A stretch of 64,000 nt of DNA from Hemibagrus wyckioides. Lineage: Eukaryota; Chordata; Actinopteri; Siluriformes; Bagridae. A program made the position numbers and the translations under genes. Positions 14,066 to 26,609 of the stretch are shown here, one piece after another (within the stretch, counting starts at the first letter, position 1; each line of letters begins with the position of its first letter). Below the pieces are notes generated by a model that saw nothing but the letters and a program-made list of their open reading frames with translations, had not been told where the DNA came from and searched no databases. The stretch spans positions 9,597,401 to 9,661,400 of the forward strand of contig NC_080716.1 in the NCBI RefSeq assembly GCF_019097595.1, given 5' to 3'.

Positions 14066-14884
14066 TTGTGTATATTTAGCTATTGGAGAAATACACATTT
14101 GAATGTAATATTTTACACAACATAGTATTTATACAACATTTACTTTACTGTAATTTTCATCTCACAATCTATTTTAATCAAACATTTCTTTCTGTAGAAT
14201 TAACCACCTGAAAGATCTATAGATGTAATCTATTAGATATCTGATGAAAAGGATTACCTTTTGTTCATGTTATAAGCAAATGATTTGAAATCATTTAGAG
14301 AATGCACATCTTCTGCACAGCGAACGTCTGGTCCACATCCCAAAGGACCTTTGGGTTCACACCTGCATCACAGGACATGTCTCAGGAGGTCAACCATTAC
14401 ACACATTACACACACGTTGTCACATTCCCCATGTATGCGTATGTCACTGCACACTAAGCGTGAGGCCAGAAGCCAGACCATTTGGCTGCGCTAGATATGA
14501 TTGATCACCATCCGCAACAGCACTTTCTCTTGTAACTTTCAAATGATTAAGCCTTTAGAGTGTCCCCGTGGGTTTTTATGGCTCGCTGCTGTAGCGGGAT
14601 GTGTTCGACGTTATAGTCGTTCATTTAGTCATTGGCACTGTGTGACTAACTGAGACGACAGACCGGAATTAGCAGAGCGAAAGATTAGCATCTCTGTAAA
14701 GCGGTTCCGAAGAGACAGCGAGAGCAATGCGAGAAGACAGGTCCTTTGTGAATACATTTGCTAACCGTGTGTATGTGTGTGTGTGTGTGTGGTGTTAACC
14801 CAGGCCCAGGCAGGGGCCCCAGTCGGTGATGACAGCTCTGAGCTGCTCTGTTTAGACGGACCTGCAGCTCTCTCCTCCACATCG

Positions 14885-15005
14885 CCGTCTGAATTCAATT
14901 AACTCCACTGGCTGCTGTTCTGTTGCCATTAGTGCTAATTAGTTAAAACATCAGAGTATAAACAGCAAATTGGCTCTGGTAATTAATTCCCACTCTCCAG
15001 CATAT
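14885..15005. promoter_or_regulatory. Candidate homeodomain-rich non-coding block
   Basis: Dense TAAT/ATTA cores (GCTAATTAGTTAAAACAT, GGTAATTAATTCCC) and a CATATG E-box within 120 bases, without simple repeats. A neural enhancer would fit RNF220 biology, but this is an inference from motifs only. Confidence 0.3.
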
Positions 15006-15619
15006 GAGAACGAGGAGAGAGAGAGAAAACGAGAGAGGGGGCGGAGGGGAGAGTAATGGGGCTGGGCTTTTGCAAAAGGAACCTTGCAGAGGTTATCTGT
15101 GGCTTTGTGCTATCAATTATGGTTAGGCGTTATTTGGGAAACAGTGTTTATGTATGTCAGAGAAAGAGATCCCACTAATGGACAGGCAGAAGCCAGCAGC
15201 ACTTAGTATCGCTTACAGGCTGGAACAAACTGCACTCGGAAACTTAATTGACATTAGCTGCAGATTTGGTTTCTTCACTCTTTTTTTGTCATAAATCTCC
15301 ACTTTTCTAGGGCAATGTTCAAACCGATTGAGCCGTCCAAGCTTGAGAGTCCAGTAAAGTATAATTAGCTCTGTTCTATAAGTGGGAGGGATGACATTAC
15401 TCTCCGTCATGTCAATCCATTCTGTCTAGCATGTCAGTTAGCCCTGATGGTTTATTTGCTGTATCTCCTGCATCTGATTTCCTGCTTCACAAAGTTCTCA
15501 CATGTAACTCTTCTCGCAGCTACGGTCACTTCACTAGTGTCCAGTTACAGATTTTACTCTTATTCTGACATTCAAGGCTATTAACTCTTTTCACCAGAGG
15601 TAAAAAGAGGTTTTAGTGG

Positions 15620-16005
15620 TGTCTAGTGGTGCTTAAAGGTTCATATGAAAGTAGACACTCAGGGATTTAAGCGTTTATAGTAATGTGTATGTCTTATAAG
15701 TTTTGTAAGTCATGTGTGTCAAATTTTTCTGGTTTTAACCTAGCCTGCTAGGGCAATATATTCATAGAATAAATAACGGGTAGTTTTTGAATGTGCTTGA
15801 AATTTGAACCACTAAAAGTCTGTTTAATGTTATCCTAACAGAAATAAACCATCTCACATTAAAAGCCAACAAAGTCTTGATTAATTTTATATCAGACTTA
15901 GACACAAAATAATTTACTCGTTTATACTGATCGAAAATGTCTGATGAGTTGTTTTCTGATCCACCTACTGACACTAACACCATAGTATTAGAAAAAAGGG
16001 TATTT
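15620..16005 (-). repeat. Dispersed repeat family A, copy 3 (inverted)
   Basis: On the minus strand it shows the family order, including TCTGATATAAAATTAATCA and the start of a mirrored TGTTGGCTTTTAATGTGAG. On the plus strand it shares GGCAATATATTCATAGAA and AAAATAATTTACTCGTTTAT with copy 4. Confidence 0.6.
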
Positions 16006-16113
16006 ACAATCCCTTTTATTTTTGAAATAGTTTTTTGTATGGGCTTGCATTATTCTCCTGACTTTAAGGTTCTGAATCATTACACATTGTCCATTGTTGC
16101 ACTCTCAGCTGTT

Positions 16114-16166
16114 TGCAAGTCACTCTGGACAAGAGTCTTGACTCTCAAATGACTAAATGTAAATGT
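16114..16166 (+). repeat. SINE 3' tail
   Basis: The sequence AAGTCACTCTGGACAAGAGT followed by CTAAATGTAAATGT matches the widespread teleost tRNA-derived SINE ending (consensus like AAGTCGCTCTGGATAAGAGC and AAATGTAAATGT). The 5' part is not recognisable. Confidence 0.65.
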
Positions 16167-16563
16167 GGATGTCAGGAGTCAGAGTACGTGCTCTCCTCTA
16201 AGACTAGACTGTAGGAAAATCCCCCGCAAAAAACCCTAATTGTGTTGAGTCATTAGTATGGCACTTATTTATTCCACATTGAATGATGGCCTGCCTGAGA
16301 GTTTTTGCCAACATGGCAGGATCTCAGCAGTGCTCCCTTGCTCTGGGTTGTGACCCTACTCCTGTCTGGCCACTAGTCTGAACAGGTTTTCGTCGAAATG
16401 TTTCTCTGAGCCTCCCAAATCCATCCATATTTAAGTAGGCCTGATGCCCTCTCCTGCTCCAGCCGGCCTGGCAGGGAGTGTGATTCGTAATGGCTCTTTC
16501 CCCCAGGGACGAGCTGAGAGCCAGGACCAAGACACACACCACAGCTGGGACTACTGTGTCTGA

Positions 16564-16602
<39 letters not shown>
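16564..16602. repeat. Compound GT/GA microsatellite
   Basis: A GT run passes directly into a GA run. Confidence 0.95.
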
Positions 16603-17374
16603 TGAGAGGAAGGGAAGCAGGCTAAGCTGGCAGATCTAACCCAGTAGTGTCAGACTCATTTCCTGGGTCAGCGGCTGGGTAATGCTCTATTAATTTGCTC
16701 CATTCTCCCTGTGAGGCAAAACTCAATCTCCAGCCTCAGCAAACTGCTGTACCAAGCGCGAGGTGATTGATTGAATAAACAGCTGTCACTACTGTGAGCA
16801 CCCACACCCTCCAAACACAAGCACTCATCTCAACACCACCCCCTCAGTCCACATGCACACTGAATACAACCTCCTGAGACAGCACTTGGACACTTCTAGG
16901 AGTGCTTCGCTGCAAAAGTCCTCCCTGTTATTTTCATTTTTCTACATAACGCCGTCTCGTCCCTTCCGTTAACCTGCTACATATGCACCGATGATTCTTG
17001 CACCGGAGTAGTGTCACTCTGCCGTAAAAGGAGAGCCTTGTGCCGATTACAGGGATCACACACACATCATCTTTAGCAAAACACTCCGCCCCTCACATTC
17101 ACGGCTCTGTCCATGCTCGCCTCCTCACTCGCTGCTGCATGATTGCATCTGCCTATTTAAACGTGTGAGAGAACATGTGTGATCAGCTTGGAGCCAGGGT
17201 GTGTGCGGCTGTTATTAAACAGCACAATGCATCACTGTCAGCAGCACGTGGCCTCACTAGACCTGATGCTAACGCAGGCGCTCACTGGGCACAACATGAG
17301 GTCGACCTCGTTCCATTTCATCAGACGTTCTCTGGAAGGAGGAATGATGCCTTATTCCTCTACTTTTATACCCT

Positions 17375-17720
17375 TTTCTCATCCTTCCTTCTTTTTCTCC
17401 ATTCCACTTGTCCCCTATTTCCCCTTGTTACCAATCATCCCTTTCCACTCTTCCCCACTTCCCCTCACTTTTCCTTTCCTATTTTTCCATAATTCCTTTA
17501 TTTCCTTTCTCCTCTCTTTCCTTTCACTTCCTTTTCTCTTTCCTTTCTCTACTCTACTCTACTCTCTACTGTACTCTTTCCTTTCCATTTTTATATTTAC
17601 CCGAACCCTAACCCTTTTGCCCTATTTCTCTTTTACATATGTCCCTTTTGTCTAAAATAAATCATTTTATTTCTCTTATTTACTGTTTCTGCTTTTTCCT
17701 CCTTCTCTTTTTCCTCTTCA
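17375..17720. repeat. Pyrimidine-rich low-complexity region
   Basis: About 350 bases dominated by C and T on the + strand, without a regular unit apart from short CTACT and CCTTT runs. Confidence 0.85.
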
Positions 17721-17821
17721 TTCCTCATCCTTTCTCTCCAATACCAGCAACTCAGTATCCTCAGAGTCCAACCTGTTTAATCTCTACAGCTCAAAATAAA
17801 GAGAATTTCTTCCTCTCACTT

Positions 17822-17822
17822 T

Positions 17823-17853
<31 letters not shown>

Positions 17854-17868
17854 ACACACACACACACG
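17822..17868. repeat. AC microsatellite
   Basis: AC run with one ATAC interruption. Confidence 0.95.
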
Positions 17869-18839
17869 CTCTAATTCCCTTCCTTTTGTGCCAAGCATTC
17901 TTATTTGGCGTTATGGAGATGACTCGTGGCGTCTCACCTTGAGTTGATTTAAGAAGGTGCCAAGCCAAAGAATGAAGGTTGACAGGCCCGCTGGATTTAT
18001 TTGATTGTGCATATGAAGCAGTGTCATTTTAGCAGCAGAAGATGAGAGTAGAGAGGAGAAGGAGGAGGGTGTACAGCCTGAGGTAAGAAGAAGAAGAAGA
18101 AGAAAGGCGGGGGTTCTCTGAAGGAGAGAAAAAAAGAAAGAAAGAAGAAGAAGATGGCCATTCACGAATCAAATCAAATTGCTCTTATCGGGCGTTATTT
18201 GAAGACGTTATCGGGCAGGGTAATGCGGTTACGTTCGGTAAGGGGCTGAGAGATTTCACTGTTTACTGATGTTGGCATGTTTAGGGGCGGAGGAGAGGGA
18301 GGAAGGGAGCGAGAGAGGGAGGGAGGGATGAGTGGAGACAGGCAGGGAGGTGTAAACGCTGTATGCATGTCAGGAAAACCTATTTAGGATGAATAGAAAG
18401 CAGAAAGGAGATGCAACAGGGTACACAAAGAAGACACCGGCTTTTTCAAGGACACAGGCAAGTGTTCAGGTGTGCAAATGTGATCAGTGATAAAGCAGCG
18501 TCAACTCACGTCTAAGAGACCAGTCCTACAAATGTATCTTATAGCATCAGAATTAAATAAATGTAGCATCCATAGAAGCATTCTAGCAGTTCTGAGGCAG
18601 TTCGGAAAAATCCCTACAAACCTCCAACTGCTGTGATGAGCTTAAAGTATTTTTGGAATGTTACTGGACGTTAGTGTATTATTTTAACTCTTTTTTTCCA
18701 GCAACACCTTTTCTTTTTTAACTCGCACAGAGTTAGGCTTGATTTCATTTTCTTAATATGCAGTACACACATCTTTAATTCATCAGGTTTTTTTATGGGC
18801 ACTTTTTACTATTCAGGGCTTTAAAACCCTTTTTACCAG

Positions 18840-19215
18840 CACACTGGTGTTCCATTAATTTTCATTTTGTATCAGTAGAAACAAATGAATTATTTTATTG
18901 CTATAAGTTTGATATAAAATGAGTCAGGACTTTCAGTGGCTTTCAGTGTAAGATGTTTTTTCCCCCCTCCTTTGGGATACAAGTGGATGAAAATAACACC
19001 TTCACATTTTAGATGCTTATGAACAAACAGAAATGGGTTTGATATCAACATTTACTTCTATTGAAGATAGAAACATATGGGCAAGAAAAAATAGCTGTTT
19101 TCTATCAATATATTGCCCCAAGGTAAAAACAGAAATTCTTTTCTTAAACCATTAACCATCACTGTATAGTATGACATGACAAAGCAGTTCGATGCTACAC
19201 ATGGGCTTCTGGTAA
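18840..19215 (+). repeat. Dispersed repeat family A, copy 2
   Basis: Collinear with 4430-4760 through the blocks ATGAATTATTTTAT, TGATATAAAAT, GGCTTTCAGTGT, AGAAATGGGTTTGATATCA and GACATGACAAAGCA. It also contains CAATATATTGCCCC, the inverse of a block in copies 3 and 4. Confidence 0.6.
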
Positions 19216-19600
19216 CAAGAGTTAAGGCCACTATCTCAGTTTTGTTCAGTTAGTGTTTGCTAATAAAAGACAAGACCAAAAAAAGTGCAAAAGCCTCATC
19301 TCTCCGTGAACACACCGCCATTTTATTTGATCACACACATTCACCTATTACTACATTGCATCTATTACGCCTTCTATGTTGATAGCTTGTTTGATTGACA
19401 GCCTACAAATTGGTAGAACTCAAGCAGCACTTCTGAAATAATAAAAAATAAAAGCTCAGTGATTAGACACAAAGTATGATTAGTGTTTGTTGAGACAGGA
19501 CTAAGCTTTAAGAAAGTATAAAACTACAATCCTAGTATGAGGCTTTTACTCTGTGAAGTTACATAAATCCCTTGGAATGATACTAGCAGGGAGTGTGTAG

Positions 19601-19601
<1 letters not shown>

Positions 19602-19638
<37 letters not shown>

Positions 19639-19652
19639 GTGTGTGTATGTGT
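19602..19652. repeat. GT microsatellite
   Basis: GT run with GC and AT interruptions. It faces an AC run at 19819-19855. Confidence 0.95.
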
Positions 19653-19815
19653 GCTTGCCTGCACATGTGCACCTACCCCAGCACAGCCACACTGTTAACA
19701 CAGAAAGATTTCAAAAGGCTCCTGCAACTCCCTCTGTGCCCATTAGCAGAGGCTTTGTTCTCTTGCCAGTGCGTTAAGAGTACCACTCGATTCTGCTTAG
19801 TGAACACACACCTGG

Positions 19816-19818
<3 letters not shown>

Positions 19819-19856
<38 letters not shown>
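19819..19856. repeat. AC microsatellite
   Basis: AC run, the inverted complement of the GT run at 19602. Confidence 0.95.
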
Positions 19857-19860
<4 letters not shown>

Positions 19861-20404
19861 AGCTCTTGCAAACAACCAAACCAGACGACAGCAGTAAAGC
19901 TATTGAACGAATGAATTCACCGCATGTTATAAGCCTGCTATTTTAAAAGGCCATTAGCATCATCCAAAGACTGAGCAAGAGCCATGAGATATTTTCTAAA
20001 TTATAAAATTACTGTATACCTTCTGTTCTCCAACACCGCACTCTTCCACTGGTCTACAAGTTTTTCTTTTAAATCAATTTTTCATCAAAACAGACAGTTT
20101 CGATCTACAGCGCACATTTTTTATGGACAGATATATTAGTGTATTTTTTTAAACAAACGGTTCGAGTTATGCTGCTAAATGAGCGTAGAGACAGACCGCT
20201 TACAGGCCCAGAGCTACTCGTGGCTGGCTGCCAGCCGCCTAGGAAGAGTGTGTTTGATTCAGCTTCTGTCAAGCAAGATTTTTTTTTCTTAACACAGCGG
20301 CTCATAAAACAACTTGTAAGGAGTGTAAGAGTGAGCTGGAGAGAAGTGCTACGTCGTAGAACAGCTGGCAGCTGCTGGACGCCGCACTTCCATCCAAGAG
20401 AACT

Positions 20405-21095
20405 AAAGCTTGCATAGCCAGAGAGAATATTAGCCAGCCAAGAATATTAGCATACACTACATTGCTCGTCCAGTATGTAATTGTGCTTGGAGCGAGGTTA
20501 CAGAGAGGTCAGTGGTGATGAAAGTGCTTTTAATAATTAGGGAACATCTAAGGCTGAAAGCTGCGAGGCCCGTTCTGACCCTCATTAGCTGCGCTATCCG
20601 ACTCGAGGTCTGGGTGAAGAGACCCGATAAAGGGTCCCGATAAAGTCTCACCATAGCCGAGATTAAAAAGAGAGACACTGCAAGGCAGTGGGAGACAGAG
20701 AGCAAGAGAGCAAGAGATGAGATGATCCATCTTGGCGCATTAGAGAATATCAGGCCTGCACTCAGTCACAGCTGTCAAAATCACGTCTCTCTCTCTCGTT
20801 TTCTGTCACTGTGTCTCTCCCAACTGCTCTGTCTCTCTCCCTCAGCATGGCATTTAGGTGAGGAATCTCAGCACTAAAAAGTTCTGTCAGTCCTATTTCC
20901 TTGTTATTGGCCCTCTCTACACGCCGGTCCCGGCGGTCCCACAGATTAAACGGAGGCCCTGCCGCCATGCCGCGCAGGAGGGCATCCCACATTAATCATC
21001 TTTAAAGCGCTGACAAGCGCCGTGCGCCAGAATCCCCTCCTCTATTTCTCCGTCCGCCGGATTTATCTCTCTGTCTGCTACCGGCCATCAGTCAC
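20405..21095. promoter_or_regulatory. Candidate conserved non-coding cluster
   Basis: Two low-repeat stretches (20405-20760 and 20930-21090) with repeated CCCGATAAAG words at 20624-20646, homeodomain cores (TTAATAATTAGG, CACATTAATCATC) and higher GC than neighbouring intron. They are separated by short CT-rich sequence. Function is inferred only. Confidence 0.3.
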
Positions 21096-22373
21096 CGGGG
21101 AGAGAGAAAGAGAGAGAAAGAGCAAGTGAGAGAGGGAAAGGTAGCATGTCTGGTGAGGAGGAAGAATGATTAAAAGAAAGGGACAGGAGAAAAAAAACAG
21201 AAGCAAGAGAAACAGAATGTTTTATCCTCAGAGGAACAGCTTCAGCAGCTGTATGCTAGTCTGGTGCTAGCTAGCACTAATAACAAATCTATGACTGTGT
21301 GTCCTAACTGACATCATAAAAACTGTTTACTGGCTCAAATCTCACATATTTTTTATGTGCCAGATCCTAGCTAATTGTTTGCTAATGCTAGCTTGCATGT
21401 AGCATGTAATAGGCTAGCAACCTGAACAACAAGGGATTTTCATTTTAGTCTGTTAGCTAGTCAGCTAGCTAAGTCTAAGGGGATGTTAAAGGGGTAGCTA
21501 GCATGAGAGCTAGCAATACTGTAGCTTTAAAATGTAGTTTTTTGATGTAGTTTTCTTGGAGGTCACCACGTGAAAAATCAGCAGTTTGGGTTAGTAAGTG
21601 GAAGTGAGGCTGTTTTGTGTGTGTGTGTGTATGTGTGTGTGTTTTAACCTAATGCTTTTCCTATATACAGAGGTATTATGTGTGTGCTGCTGGTGATCAC
21701 AGCCTCCCCTGAGAGGATTGACTAATAGAGACAGCGAATGATTAATCATTTCTCCCCTGTGAGAAGCACACACACACACACACCTAACCCTTCCAAAAGA
21801 GTATGCAGACCCACGTACTTTGCCACACACGCACCATTAGTCTGCGGCTGACATTTCATCAGTCTGTGTATTGATGGATAAGTGAGTCAGCATATTTCTC
21901 CTTTACTGAAGTGTTCTGATATCAGATTTGCCAGCTGTGTGTCCTGACATACACTCCTGTGTTCCTAAACATACTCACTAATAATCACTACAGCCTCTGG
22001 ATTTCGACTAGGGGTCAACATATAACACACAAATATCAAACCAATTCAATGAAATGTTCTTACTCGTTGTATAATCTATTCCTATATTATCATAGAGAGC
22101 TTCCTGTCAAAAATTAGTCCTGCTTAAAATAATAAATAAATGTCTAATCAAGCCAACGTTGTGTGTAATCAAACAGACAATGTGAATATGAAACAAAAGT
22201 CAATTAAAGACTGATCAAACTTAATCTAAGCTTATCAGTAACACAGGAATGGTATTAACCATGGAGACCAAAAATAAATAAATAAATAAAAAAATCATGT
22301 TCAGAATAAAAATTAATTTTAATTTTGCAGCCCTGTTCTGGATGGAATTCGACTAGAGCGTAGCTAGTACTCC

Positions 22374-22446
22374 ATTTCAATTCAATTAAATTTTATTTGT
22401 ATAGCGCAGTTAACAGTAGACAATGTCACATGGCAGCACTTTGTGT
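22374..22446 (-). repeat. 3' end of the same interspersed repeat, inverted
   Basis: TTTTATTTGTATAGCGCAGT, then GACAATGTCACATGGCAGCA, is the reverse complement of the ATACAAATAAAATTGAA-type 3' end seen at 27180. Only about 70 bases remain. Confidence 0.65.
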
Positions 22447-22508
22447 CTTCAGTAGCTTGTAACAATGCAAAGGACCATCAAACATTGGTTCTCAGGTAGT
22501 GTATATAG

Positions 22509-22510
<2 letters not shown>

Positions 22511-22545
<35 letters not shown>

Positions 22546-22551
22546 GTGTGT
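22511..22551. repeat. GT microsatellite
   Basis: GT run with one GC interruption, facing an AC run 110 bases downstream. Confidence 0.95.
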
Positions 22552-22659
22552 TCAGGGTGATGAGTGTGACAGTTGCTCAACCAAGCTATCAGGACTCCAT
22601 TACTGAGCCTATTGATTATGTACGGATGAATTAACGAAAGGAGGCATACCTTCATCGCC

Positions 22660-22661
<2 letters not shown>

Positions 22662-22705
<44 letters not shown>
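22662..22705. repeat. AC microsatellite
   Basis: Perfect AC run of about 21 units. Confidence 0.95.
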
Positions 22706-22712
<7 letters not shown>

Positions 22713-23474
22713 GTTAACTGGTTACTCCACAAATTTCTATGGGTTCATCAAGCTGCCTGTTATATCCTCAGAAGTAAAAGAGATCACAGATCACAGTCTG
22801 TACAGCCCTTTTGTCCAAGTGTAAAAATATATCATATGCCCAGAGTGAGAGAGAGAGAGAGAGAGCACGTTTGACCTCCTCTCCAGAATGTAAAAAACTT
22901 CATCAGCTGCTGAGTTAGATTGGGCCTAGCCTTGTTTATTCTTGCAGACGGTGATTGCTTTGGCACGACTCACATTATCTTGTCAGGGCAATAAAGCTGA
23001 CCGCTGTGGAGCCTGGACATGAAACAAGAGGAGAGTCGAAGAAACGGTGACATCCAGAGCCAAATGGGGAGAGAGAGAGAGAGAGAGAGAGAGAGGTGAC
23101 AAAGACTGTACAAGATAAAAGGATCATGCACACATAAAAGCTGGGCAACTAAATGGGACGATCTGGCATTCAGAAAAGAACGAGGAGTTCAGAACTAGAA
23201 GAAGAGGCAACACTTTATAAAGGGATACAGAAAGAAGAGAGAAGATTAGAAATAGATGTGTGGGGATACTGCAGGATGGAGCAAGAGAGAGAAAGAGAGT
23301 GAGGGAAGGAGAGTGAGGAGAAAGGCAAAAACAGAGGTGCATGGGATTGTAATCGATTACCTATTTTTCAAAGTCACTTAAAGTGTCCAGAGCACAGGGC
23401 TGTTAAGTAGTAGTGCCGGGGAATAGGGTTTGAGTATGCGGCAGCACGACTGGGAAGCGCAGAGGGAGGGAGAG

Positions 23475-23504
23475 ACTGAGAAAGAGAGAGAGAGACAGAG
23501 AGAA

Positions 23505-23542
<38 letters not shown>

Positions 23543-23552
23543 AGGAGGAGGG
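23475..23552. repeat. GA microsatellite
   Basis: Interrupted GA run followed by AGG units. Confidence 0.9.
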
Positions 23553-23907
23553 GAAGAATATCGGGGCAAGTTGGCATGCTAACATTGACCCTGCTTGCTT
23601 CTCACTGATGGATCTGTGCTCTTGCAGGAAGTAGTTCTGACAGTCCAATATGTGTGCGGGGATATGTGCCCCCCAGAGGCGGCCTGCCACGCATCTACGT
23701 GTCTGTGTGTGTGTGTGGAAGTGTGTGTATATGGAAGTGTGGGCGTGTGGGAGGGGAGTGTTACTGATCCATCACCCACTCAAACAGTAAACACATCATG
23801 TGAAGACAAACACAACAATGCCCTCTGAAGTCAAGGACACGTTCAGACTGAGCCCTGGGCTTTATATAGAGAGTGGTTGGATTACAGATACTCACCGTGG
23901 GGGTGTG

Positions 23908-23953
23908 TGTGTGTGTGTGTGCCCGTGCCCATGTGTGTGTGTGTCTGTCGGTC

Positions 23954-23984
<31 letters not shown>

Positions 23985-23997
23985 TAGAGAGAGAGAA
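23908..23997. repeat. Compound GT/GA microsatellite
   Basis: GT runs with CCCGTGCCC interruption, then a GA run. Confidence 0.9.
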
Positions 23998-25935
23998 AAC
24001 GAGACAACTCCTCTCCTGGGTTATCTAATCATTTGAATAAAAAGTGACCTCTTTAACTGATAGCCCTGATAGACGATAAGCTTTCTGCTCCTCTAGATTA
24101 CACACTTTACTTGGCATTCACACACACACACACACACACACACTTTCCATGGGCACGTGCCATTTTATATTACATTTATCATTTTACACTGATGCACTCT
24201 GTGAAAGCAAGCACTGTATATTTCACGGCTGTTATCTTAATATCCATTATAAACAAAGACGTATCGTGATCTGAGCTGGATCCAGACAAACACAATTAAC
24301 TCCAACCTTTCCGGTTATTCCATTGATTTATAGTGTGCATGTGAGCTGCAGGTGGCCACGAAAAAACAAGTCCTTTACTTCCTGTTTGTGGTTACGCAGG
24401 GTGTGTATGGGATGAGGTAAGCACCTATCTGGATAGTACACTGTAGTCTGTTCATAATGTCCAGTCCATCCAGGATATCCTGTTTTGGGGGCAGATCCAT
24501 TGTCCAGGCGGCTAAAAATAGCCGCTCTGATTGGCCGAGTCCAGACACAAGAGGAGCGAGAGACAGCCGAGTGGGACCGGAACTCTCAGAGTCATGCTAA
24601 AGGCTTTGGGGTTTATTTTTACACTTTGAGATCATGAACTGAGTTTTATATACAAGGTGTGAGTTCATACAGTGCACATCATCTCCATGCCAAGCTTATA
24701 CAGGTGGCTACTACAGTGTTTCTTTTATAGATTTGAGCTTTTTAAATAAAATAAAAAAAAAATAAAAGTGTAGCTTTGGTAGCATCTTTTATATATATAT
24801 ATATTTTTTTATAATTCTATCATTCATTCATTCATTCATTCATTCATATCCAGGACCCACACTGTCCTGATCAGTTACAGTGCTTTAAAACATTAAAAAA
24901 AAAAAATAAAAATGCGTCCCCGTTTTTATTACGTATTTTGATTTATTAATCTTTTCTTAATTTCTTGGTTTCAGGTTTCGTTTCACTTCATTACAGTGAC
25001 TGTAATTCTCTTAATGCGTGTGCTGCAGGTGCACATTCAAGTTTTTTTAATTTTTTTCTGAATGATTTTTTGGCACTGTCTCAGCATATTATTAGAAAAC
25101 AGGAATGTAGGCCTTCGTTAAAATCAAAATATTCCCACATCGCATCCCCCTTCCTGCCAGCTGCTCGTTTCCACAATAAATCGTATGTCGAATCTGCCTA
25201 GAAAAAATGAAAGCGGAAATTAGTTCACATCTGCTTTACATTTTTTAATTTCAGGCTTATTTTTTTTTCCAATAACTTCAATAACTCTGGTCTATATGCG
25301 CTTACACATACAGGCATACTATGTGAAGAAAAGAAAAACGTTATATATTTATGATTTGTTGTTATCCATTGCTGATGTTTTATAAGTCTTTACTAAACAC
25401 CTTACATGTGTATATGACGGTAAATAAAGTATATATAGTATAGTGTGAATAAAGTGCATTCTTTTAGCTTGTATTGTGCTGGAGTGGAAGTTATCAAAAA
25501 CTGAGCTTATGAAGTGAAGTGGAGATGCTGTAGAGAGTTGGTGAGGTGCAGTAAGTTAGCAGCTCCTCTCGGGCTGCTGGGCTGACTGAGCTCGCCTCTG
25601 CTCTAATGAGGGAACTGGAGACAGGAGGCCGAGGGTGACGGATTCTCCTGCTACTGAAATCCGAGCCACTTAATCCACGAGCTACACACACACACACACA
25701 CACACTACCCTGAGCAAGCCACAGCGCTCACCCCTGCCCTTCACCATATACCCACACACACACACACACACACAGAACTCTCACTTACACTTTTCCTCAT
25801 CCTCAGTCTCCCTGTTGTGCAAATCAGATTCAAATACCGTCCTGCTTGACTGGTTTGGCAATGGAAAGAACATTTCGAATATGTTTGAGAAGTTTTCATG
25901 TAGGTCACTTCCCTATTGTTGGATTTCACTGTTGA

Positions 25936-25939
<4 letters not shown>

Positions 25940-25989
<50 letters not shown>
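25940..25989 (+). repeat. CT microsatellite serving as polypyrimidine tract
   Basis: An uninterrupted CT dinucleotide run of about 50 bases ends one base before the TAG acceptor of the exon at 25993. Confidence 0.95.
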
Positions 25990-25991
<2 letters not shown>

Positions 25992-25992
25992 G

Positions 25993-26122
25993 GCAAGAAG
26001 AAGGTGTCTCTGTATGACAGCCAGGCTCCCATCTGCCCTATCTGCCAGGTTCTTCTGCGTCCTGGAGAGCTGCAGGAACACATGGAGCAGGAGATGGAAA
26101 GGCTCACCCATTTGCACATCAG
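25993..26122 (+). CDS. rnf220: rnf220 coding exon: first CxxC zinc-finger-like block
   Basis: This 130-nt exon starts in mid-codon: two bases complete a Gly codon begun upstream. It encodes 42 full codons and ends with two bases of a Ser codon. The peptide carries KKKVSLYDSQAPICPIC and then LLRPGELQEHMEQEMERL, the hallmark RNF220 block. The CPIC pair followed by a His 12 residues later looks like a UBZ-type zinc finger, but the expected final Cys/His ligand is a Glu (H-x3-E). The acceptor AG at 25991-25992 lies directly behind a roughly 50-bp CT microsatellite that serves as the polypyrimidine tract. The donor is CAG|GTAGAC at 26123. Start and end follow from phase agreement with the next exon. 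Confidence 0.95.
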
Positions 26123-26573
26123 GTAGACACTCATCTCCCAGACAGTATGTTCTCCTACCATGTTAGCTTTCAGAGCTGCCAGTGAGATCCCACCTGCTCT
26201 TGACCTAATGGCCCAGTCTTTCCTCAGCTAGTTTTGAAGCCCGTCTGTCATAAATCAGCCCTGGTGCTGTCATGGCTTTGGAGCTGGCCAGGTTAAGCAT
26301 GTGGAGTGGATCAGAGAGATCCATACAGTGTGCCATCACTCACCGTGGTTGCCTCTTTGACACAACATGGCAGCCGACAACATATAACGCTTCAGCTTAC
26401 AATGAACTCAGTCTTGAACACAATCTGCGCTTCCTATGCAGCTGCTAGTACTTCCCTTTCTGCATGAATCCTTCTTTGTTAAACAGGAAACAGACACAAT
26501 ATAAACAATATAGATATGTTGCATTCCTAGTTAAGCCTGTATTGTTACAGATCAGCAACATTTCTGTGTATGA

Positions 26574-26609
<36 letters not shown>

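Larger units (their letters stand above)
1..25992 (+). other. Upstream intronic sequence of rnf220 (no coding exon found)
   Basis: No open frame in this stretch resembles the RNF220 N-terminus or any protein I recognise. The open frames present are short or are low-complexity readings of GT, AC, CT and GA tracts. Since the next exon begins in mid-codon (phase 1, needing two bases), the preceding coding exon must lie upstream, making this stretch part of one giant intron. A very large intron at this point is also known in mammalian RNF220. The content is microsatellites, two copies of a dispersed repeat (plus a third inverted one), a SINE tail, a 200-bp polypyrimidine tract and several regulatory-looking blocks, listed separately. 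An untranslated alternative first exon cannot be excluded. Confidence 0.75.

Noticed and set aside
17600..17620. Telomere-like CCCTAACCC
   Set aside because: Only about two units; no array.
17179..17655. 158-codon open frame
   Set aside because: It is a Ser/Phe/Leu/Pro-rich reading of a pyrimidine-rich region with no domain and no splice context.
19593..19946. 117-codon open frame rich in Val-Cys
   Set aside because: It is a translation of GT and AC microsatellites; the same holds for frames near 3513, 17639, 22449, 23800, 31086 and 46890.
25815..26126. Continuous open frame through the CT tract into the first rnf220 exon
   Set aside because: The part before 25993 is intron: the CT run and TAG acceptor precede the conserved segment, and the upstream residues do not resemble RNF220.
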